From the NCBI RefSeq assembly GCF_013315265.1, contig NZ_JABUFE010000001.1, positions 248,001 to 312,000 on the forward strand: DNA of 64,000 bases, written 5' to 3'. Position 1 is the first letter of the stretch. The number at the start of each line of letters is the position of its first letter. A model generated the notes under the pieces. The model had not been told where the DNA came from. It made no database searches and saw only the letters and a list, made by a program, of their open reading frames with translations. Shown here piece after piece: positions 59,388 to 64,000 of this stretch. This DNA is from Parasulfitobacter algicola. GTDB lineage: Bacteria > Pseudomonadota > Alphaproteobacteria > Rhodobacterales > Rhodobacteraceae. A program made the translations under genes and the position numbers.

Positions 59388-59498
59388 TATAAAGCTCGCG
59401 GCGCGGCAGTTGTTGGAATTTTCCATGACCACGCTGTTGGTAACCATGTCTGTGACCGCAATATCGATGTACCATGTTTCATGCCAAAGGTGTCTTGA
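59388..59498 (+). pseudogene. phnL: phnL remnant (last 35 codons)
   Basis: The frame reads KARGAAVVGIFHDHAVGNHV then CDRNIDV and stops at 59496-59498. This is the C-terminal end of PhnL, an ABC-type ATPase of the C-P lyase complex, whose His in GIFHD is the conserved switch His. The P-loop, signature and Walker B are absent. The stop overlaps the phnN ATG (TGATG), the normal native junction, so the right-hand edge of the operon is original. Confidence 0.75.
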
Positions 59499-60034
59499 TG
59501 ACTGGACGTTTGATTGCTGTTTTGGGCCGTTCGGATGCGGGCAAGGATACTGTAATAAATGGACTTTGCGCACGTGCGCCACAACTTCATAAAGTGCAAC
59601 GCACTATTACGCGACAGGCCAAAGCAGAAGACTGCGCCAGCGTCACGCAGGCCGAATTTCAGCATCTGGATCAGATAGGTACGTTTTGTTTGGCATGGCA
59701 CTCGCACGGGCTGTCTTATGGCATTCCAAAGAACACATTGGCCATCGTTCAAAACGGTCAGGATGCTATTACAAACCTGTCGCGCGGTGTTTTGTTGACC
59801 GCACAAACGATGTTTCCGAACCTGTTGATTTTGTCCCTGACTGTCCCGGCTAAGGTATTGGCCAAACGCCTGATCGAGCGCGGGCGTGAAACTGAAGAAG
59901 ACATCGCAAAACGTCTTGCCCAAGCACAATGTACATTGCCGAAAATACTGGATATTCATTCAATAGATAACAGCGGCCCTATCGAAAAGACCCTTAATAT
60001 CGCTTTGGCTATTCTTCACCCAGTCAGGGCATAG
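59498..60034 (+). CDS. phnN: Ribose 1,5-bisphosphate phosphokinase PhnN
   Basis: The product has 178 residues from the ATG at 59498. The P-loop is LGRSDAGKDT, a variant of the usual GPSGAGKDT. RTITRQAK and LTVPAKVLAKRLIERGRETE also match PhnN, a guanylate-kinase-like enzyme. It makes PRPP from ribose 1,5-bisphosphate, the downstream product of C-P lyase. The frame is intact although the lyase genes before it are gone. Its stop codon overlaps that of the convergent DUF1045 gene by 19 bases. Confidence 0.88.
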   Translation: MTGRLIAVLGRSDAGKDTVINGLCARAPQLHKVQRTITRQAKAEDCASVTQAEFQHLDQIGTFCLAWHSHGLSYGIPKNTLAIVQNGQDAITNLSRGVLLTAQTMFPNLLILSLTVPAKVLAKRLIERGRETEEDIAKRLAQAQCTLPKILDIHSIDNSGPIEKTLNIALAILHPVRA

Positions 60035-60693
60035 CGATGAATTTCGTGAAAAAATCCATCGTCCGCCTCGCCCACCAAAGTCAGATCATTGATGACAAAA
60101 GGTGCGGGCAACATGCGGTCCAACTGTGGCTTCAAGGCAGCCCTAACCGTTTGAAGTGTTCCCGCGTCCAAAGATCCGCTGACCGTTATATGAAAACGAA
60201 ATTCCTCAAGAACATAGGGATAACCCCATTTTTCCAGCAATTCACCCTGTCGCGCAGACAGGTTGGATTTGCGGCGGCGCGCAAGTTCATCTGCAGTTGC
60301 CGGTCTGCGAAATTTATCCAGTTCCGTCACAACACTGTCCGCCAGCTGGTTCAAACCACTTGTATCACCAACGGGTGTCAGCGCCAGAAACTGCGCGATT
60401 TGCGACAGTTGCAAACCATCCGCCTTAGCTGGTCGGATCGATTGGGACAGCTTTGCAATGGCATCCTGCAAATGATTGCGCGTCAGCCCATCGGCCAGAT
60501 AAAATGGCGGCTTCAACGTACCATGAAACCCATATTTTCTGGGAACATGCGTGACAGTATTAATGCCAGGCAAACTATCCAGGTGGGGCATGGGCGTGCC
60601 ATTAGCGATATCCCATCCCAGCCAACTTGCGCCGAAGTCTGCAAAACTGCCTTTTGGCGGTGTGTAATAAATGCCAAACCTTTTGAAATTCAT
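60016..60693 (-). CDS. DUF1045 (phosphonate operon-associated 2H-phosphoesterase-like) protein
   Basis: The product has 225 residues from the ATG at 60693. It has the family opening FKRFGIYYTPPKGSFADFGA and two H-x-T/S motifs (FHGTLKPPF and FRFHITVSG), which define the 2H phosphoesterase fold. DUF1045 genes are found almost only in phn operons, and the reaction is not established. The gene is intact. It diverges from phnM with 46 bases between and converges with phnN. Confidence 0.85.
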   Translation of the reverse strand: MNFKRFGIYYTPPKGSFADFGASWLGWDIANGTPMPHLDSLPGINTVTHVPRKYGFHGTLKPPFYLADGLTRNHLQDAIAKLSQSIRPAKADGLQLSQIAQFLALTPVGDTSGLNQLADSVVTELDKFRRPATADELARRRKSNLSARQGELLEKWGYPYVLEEFRFHITVSGSLDAGTLQTVRAALKPQLDRMLPAPFVINDLTLVGEADDGFFHEIHRYALTG

Positions 60694-60739
60694 CGCCTTG
60701 TTCCTTTGGCCCAACCTGAAGAAGTTGGTTAACATTTCC

Positions 60740-61885
60740 ATGACACATGACCTTATATTGGCCAATGCCACGCTTGTTTTGCCGACCGAAACCGTCAAGG
60801 GTAGTCTGACGGTTCGCAATGGCATTATCACGTCGATTGATACCGGCCATACCGTGCCCTCAGACGCAATAGATTGCCAAGGCGATTATGTGGCGCCGGG
60901 TTTGATCGAACTGCACACCGATAATCTGGAACGGCATATCAACCCGCGTCCCAAAGTTGACTGGCCCCATCAGGCCGCCATTCTTGCCCATGATGGTGAA
61001 TTGGCCAGCACAGGTATTACGACTGTGTTTGATGCCATCCGTGTTGGATCAATCGTGTCAAATCAAACAGCAAGATACCGTAAATATGCGCGTCAGATGG
61101 CAAATGAAATTCTGGCGATGCGGGATGCCGGGGCATTGAAGATCAGCCATCATTTGCATTTGCGCGCCGAGATCTGTTCTGAAACATTGATTGATGAATT
61201 GGCTGAATTTGGACCACAGGATCGCATTGGCATCATCAGCCTGATGGATCACACCCCAGGACAGCGCCAGTTTTCCGATCTATCAAAGTTCGAAGATTAT
61301 GTTTGCGGCAAACACGGGTTAAGCAAAAATGATTTCGATATCTATGTTCAACAACTCTATGATATTCACTCAGAATTAGGGGCCAAGCACGAAGCGGCTG
61401 CTGTCGAAGCGGCCAATCGGTTGGGGGCGACGCTTGCCAGCCATGATGACACGACCGCTGAACAAGTTGGCGTATCCAAAACCCACGGCATCACTGTTGC
61501 GGAATTTCCCACAACAGTTGTTGCAGCCCAAGCCTGTAAGGCGTCAGATATCGGCATCATCATGGGGGCCCCCAATCTGGTACGGGGTGGATCACATTCC
61601 GGCAATGTGGCAGCCGCGGATCTGGCGCAAATTGATCATCTGGATATTCTGTCATCTGATTACGTGCCCGCATCCCTTTTGCTGGGGGCCGTTCATTTGG
61701 GCAACCTTTGGGGAAATATGGCGCGCGGGGTATCAACAGTGACATCTGCGCCAGCCCAAGCAGCACATCTTGATGACAGGGGCAGTTTAAGATCAGGCGC
61801 TAGGGCCGATATCATCCGCTTTAGTACATTACATAAAATACCCGCGGTGCGTGGTGTCTGGTCAAATGGGTTGCGTGTTGGCTGA
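60740..61885 (+). CDS. phnM: Ribose 1-methylphosphonate 5-triphosphate diphosphatase PhnM
   Basis: The product is a 381-residue amidohydrolase-fold enzyme, from the ATG at 60740. Metal ligands lie in GLIELHTDNLERH. TTVFDAIRVGS, SLMDHTPGQRQF and ASHDDTT follow the PhnM pattern. In the C-P lyase pathway it removes pyrophosphate from alkylphosphonate ribose triphosphate. The frame is intact in a locus whose core is lost. It may persist by recent decay or by serving another role. Confidence 0.9.
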   Translation: MTHDLILANATLVLPTETVKGSLTVRNGIITSIDTGHTVPSDAIDCQGDYVAPGLIELHTDNLERHINPRPKVDWPHQAAILAHDGELASTGITTVFDAIRVGSIVSNQTARYRKYARQMANEILAMRDAGALKISHHLHLRAEICSETLIDELAEFGPQDRIGIISLMDHTPGQRQFSDLSKFEDYVCGKHGLSKNDFDIYVQQLYDIHSELGAKHEAAAVEAANRLGATLASHDDTTAEQVGVSKTHGITVAEFPTTVVAAQACKASDIGIIMGAPNLVRGGSHSGNVAAADLAQIDHLDILSSDYVPASLLLGAVHLGNLWGNMARGVSTVTSAPAQAAHLDDRGSLRSGARADIIRFSTLHKIPAVRGVWSNGLRVG

Positions 61886-62285
61886 TGATTCTAAGACCGC
61901 CCTGTTTAGATTCGCATACCTTTTTTCGGCCATTGCCCCAGAGTCAGCAAAAAATTATGACTTTTGCTATGAATTAGCCACATTTTTTATTGGGCTGTTT
62001 CCTGATTGGAAACCATAACCTCTGATTGTATGCATTGGTGGCAAAACTCAAAAGAGCCTTTATAATAAGGGAATTAACTATTTTTAGTAGTTAGAGTACC
62101 ATGCGGTATATGCATCACTATAATTGGTTAAGATGTCACGTTAACTTAACATAAGGCTTGTGGTCGTGCCTTAATTAAGTCGCTATAATACCAAATTGTC
62201 GGCGTCGTTTTCACTAAAAAATCGCCTTTTGTATCGTTAGTTAATTGCTAACATTAGTAAATATCAATCTGGGGATGGGCATCCT
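61886..62285 (+). other. AT-rich intergenic region before the kinase gene
   Basis: No gene, RNA or repeat is apparent in these 400 bases. A TATAAT at 62184-62189 is a plausible -10 for the kinase gene, but the nearest TTG-containing -35 candidate (62159) is spaced 19 bases away, so the call is weak. Confidence 0.4.
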
Positions 62286-64000
62286 ATGGCAGTCAATCAA
62301 GGGGCAGAGAAGCCCGAAGATGAAGATGAAGGTTTTGTAGATGAGCTGAAGCCTGGCACACAGTTGCTTCAGGGTCAGTACACGATTACAAAATTCATCA
62401 ACAGCGGTGGTTTCGGCATAACTTATCTGGCAAAAGACAGCCTGGATCGTGATGTTGTTATTAAAGAGTGTTTTCCAGGCGCGTTTTGCCGTCGGAGTAA
62501 TACAATTGTTGGTGCGCGATCTCGTGCACATCAAAACGAATTCAAATCCATTGTTAAACTTTTTGTTCAAGAGGCGAAAAGCCAGTCAAAATTATCGCAC
62601 CCAAATATCGTTGGTGTGCATCAGGTTTTCGAAGACAATGACACCGCCTATATGGCCATCGATTTCATCAATGGCCGCGATTTGCTTGAGATCATTGATG
62701 ACGATAAAGTCGTAATTACACCCGACAATATTGTTTCTATGTTGCGCAAGCTTCTGGGCGCTGTTGGCTTTGTCCACGAACGTGGCGTTCTGCACCGTGA
62801 TATTTCGCCCGATAATGTTTTGGTTAACAAAGCTGGTGAACCCATTCTGATTGACTTTGGTGCCGCGCGTGAACAGGCGTCAACGAAAAGCCGTGCATTG
62901 TCTGCACTGCGCGTCGTCAAAGACGGATATTCCCCACAAGAATTCTATATTGCGGGCAGTTCACAAAATGACTCAAGCGATCTGTATGCGCTTGCGGCCA
63001 CATTCTATCATGCGATCACTGGTGAAGCCCCGCCCAATAGTCAGGCGCGTCTGGCCTCAATCGCTGAAAGTGGTGTGGATATATATGAACCGCTTACGGG
63101 CCGTTTTGAAGGATATCCAGAGCGGTTTTTGCCTGCGTTAGACAAAGCGATCAGTGTCCTACCGAAAGATCGTATCAAATCTGCCCAAGAATGGTTGGAT
63201 GTTCTTGATGGTAAAGTGACAGAAGACAAAACGGATAAACCTGTCGAAGCTTCAATCGCACGTCTTCTGGCCGATGAAAAAGGCGGAAAAGCCACGCCGG
63301 CCGCTAAAGCAGCATCTAAAACCGAAGCCCCAAAAGCAGCATCTCAGGTCAAGGCATCGCTTTCGCCAGAGCCGAAGAAGAAAAGCATGGGCATGCTTTT
63401 GGGCTCTGTTGCCGTCGTGGCTATCATTGCGGGCGTCGCGTTTATGCAATTCGCTCCTGGTGATGATGCGGTTACGCCAACAACACCTGTTGCGACAGCA
63501 ACGCCAGACGTTGAAACAGCACCTGTTGTACAGGAAGTTGACACTGCGCCTGTTACAGAAGAAACGGAAACAGCAAACGTCGTTATTTCCCCCGAACCCG
63601 AGGTGGTAACGCCTGAGGTCGTTGAAGAACAGGCTGAAGCTGTAACGACACCGGAAACACCTGTCGTTGAAGAAACTGAGACACCTTCTGAAACTATTGT
63701 CGAAGAAGAAACCGCTGCAGTCGAATCGCCTGTTGCCACAGAAGAAGCGGCCATTGAAGAACAGGCACCTGTCGAAGAACCTACTATCGTTGTAGAAGAA
63801 CAGGCACCTGTCGAAGAGCCGGTTGTTCAGGAAGACGTTGCAACGGCTGATCCCGAGGTAACCGAGCCTGTAGAAGAGCCCGAAGTTGCACCAGAAAATG
63901 AGCCGATTGTTTTTGATATGTCTGGTGGATTGTCGATACAGCCTGAAGATCCTGTTGCAGAATCCGTGGGTGATCAAGTGGCTGAAAACACTGCCACGCA
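62286..64000 (+). CDS. Membrane-anchored Ser/Thr protein kinase (3' end beyond window)
   Basis: The first 571 residues are visible; no stop is reached. The kinase domain has the glycine loop NSGGFGITYLAK (40-50), Lys60 in VVIKE, the catalytic HRDISPDN (170-177) and DFG (190-192), all intact. A membrane helix follows at about 369-388. The part outside the cell membrane is a low-complexity Val/Glu/Pro/Thr tail of at least 180 residues with repeats of EEQAPVEEP. The architecture resembles PASTA-less Hanks-type kinases of proteobacteria. The tail may span the periplasm. Start ATG at 62286; substrates are unknown. Confidence 0.9.
   Translation, partial: MAVNQGAEKPEDEDEGFVDELKPGTQLLQGQYTITKFINSGGFGITYLAKDSLDRDVVIKECFPGAFCRRSNTIVGARSRAHQNEFKSIVKLFVQEAKSQSKLSHPNIVGVHQVFEDNDTAYMAIDFINGRDLLEIIDDDKVVITPDNIVSMLRKLLGAVGFVHERGVLHRDISPDNVLVNKAGEPILIDFGAAREQASTKSRALSALRVVKDGYSPQEFYIAGSSQNDSSDLYALAATFYHAITGEAPPNSQARLASIAESGVDIYEPLTGRFEGYPERFLPALDKAISVLPKDRIKSAQEWLDVLDGKVTEDKTDKPVEASIARLLADEKGGKATPAAKAASKTEAPKAASQVKASLSPEPKKKSMGMLLGSVAVVAIIAGVAFMQFAPGDDAVTPTTPVATATPDVETAPVVQEVDTAPVTEETETANVVISPEPEVVTPEVVEEQAEAVTTPETPVVEETETPSETIVEEETAAVESPVATEEAAIEEQAPVEEPTIVVEEQAPVEEPVVQEDVATADPEVTEPVEEPEVAPENEPIVFDMSGGLSIQPEDPVAESVGDQVAENTAT

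Overview
The window reads as chromosomal DNA of a marine Rhodobacteraceae (roseobacter-group) alphaproteobacterium that makes bacteriochlorophyll while living aerobically. The main evidence is a photosynthesis gene block at 33796-52124. It runs bchF-N-B-H-L-M, lhaA, puhA-B-C, a small conserved gene, acsF, puhE, hemA and a cytochrome c gene on the minus strand, with the regulators ppaA/aerR and ppsR divergent from bchF. This order is characteristic of phototrophic Rhodobacteraceae. The oxygen-dependent cyclase AcsF fits an aerobic anoxygenic phototroph. Base composition is moderate, with one visibly GC-richer patch at about 21600-24650.

Layout. 1-5708: a secreted repeat protein, a relic of an IS3-type transposase, a DJ-1/PfpI hydrolase, an ECF sigma/anti-sigma pair, a decayed short-chain dehydrogenase, and a sulfur module (two YeeE/YedE halves plus a persulfide-dioxygenase-like enzyme). 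5826-16031: a five-gene, translationally coupled MoxR-type cassette (DUF4132/HEAT, MoxR AAA+, DUF5682, vWA, SWIM zinc finger), equivalent to E. coli yehI-L-M-P-Q. 16091-17806: a small Cys-containing exported protein and a PepSY membrane protein. 17839-26062: a ten-gene minus-strand operon of unknown function (coiled-coil protein, AAA+ ATPase, periplasmic thioredoxin-like protein, several small membrane proteins, DUF1523 protein). 26191-33629: a P1/DmpA peptidase, a second ECF sigma factor coupled to a membrane-anchored vWA protein, an acid-ceramidase/NAAA-like hydrolase, Hsp20 with a ROSE-like thermosensor leader, a secreted trypsin-like protease and a cold-shock protein. 33796-52124: the photosynthesis block. 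52133-57656: phasin, L25, peptidyl-tRNA hydrolase, a DUF2332 protein, a secreted phytase/esterase-like protein and a 68-residue protein. 57898-61885: a carbon-phosphorus lyase locus caught in decay. 62286-64000: a membrane-anchored Ser/Thr kinase cut by the window edge.

How it works together. The photosynthesis block encodes 5-aminolevulinate supply (HemA), Mg insertion (BchH), methylation (BchM), ring E closure (AcsF), dark protochlorophyllide reduction (BchLNB), C3-vinyl hydration (BchF), the reaction-centre H subunit and its assembly factors. Two TGT-N12-ACA palindromes between bchF and ppaA suggest repression by PpsR, antagonised by the B12-domain protein PpaA. The phn locus keeps intact phnN, a DUF1045 gene and phnM, but only fragments of phnC, phnG and phnL and an N-terminally truncated phnF; I see no phnH, I, J or K. 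The cell therefore probably cannot use this locus to cleave phosphonates. The two least-explained assemblies are the ten-gene operon at 17839-26062 and the MoxR-vWA cassette at 5826-16031.
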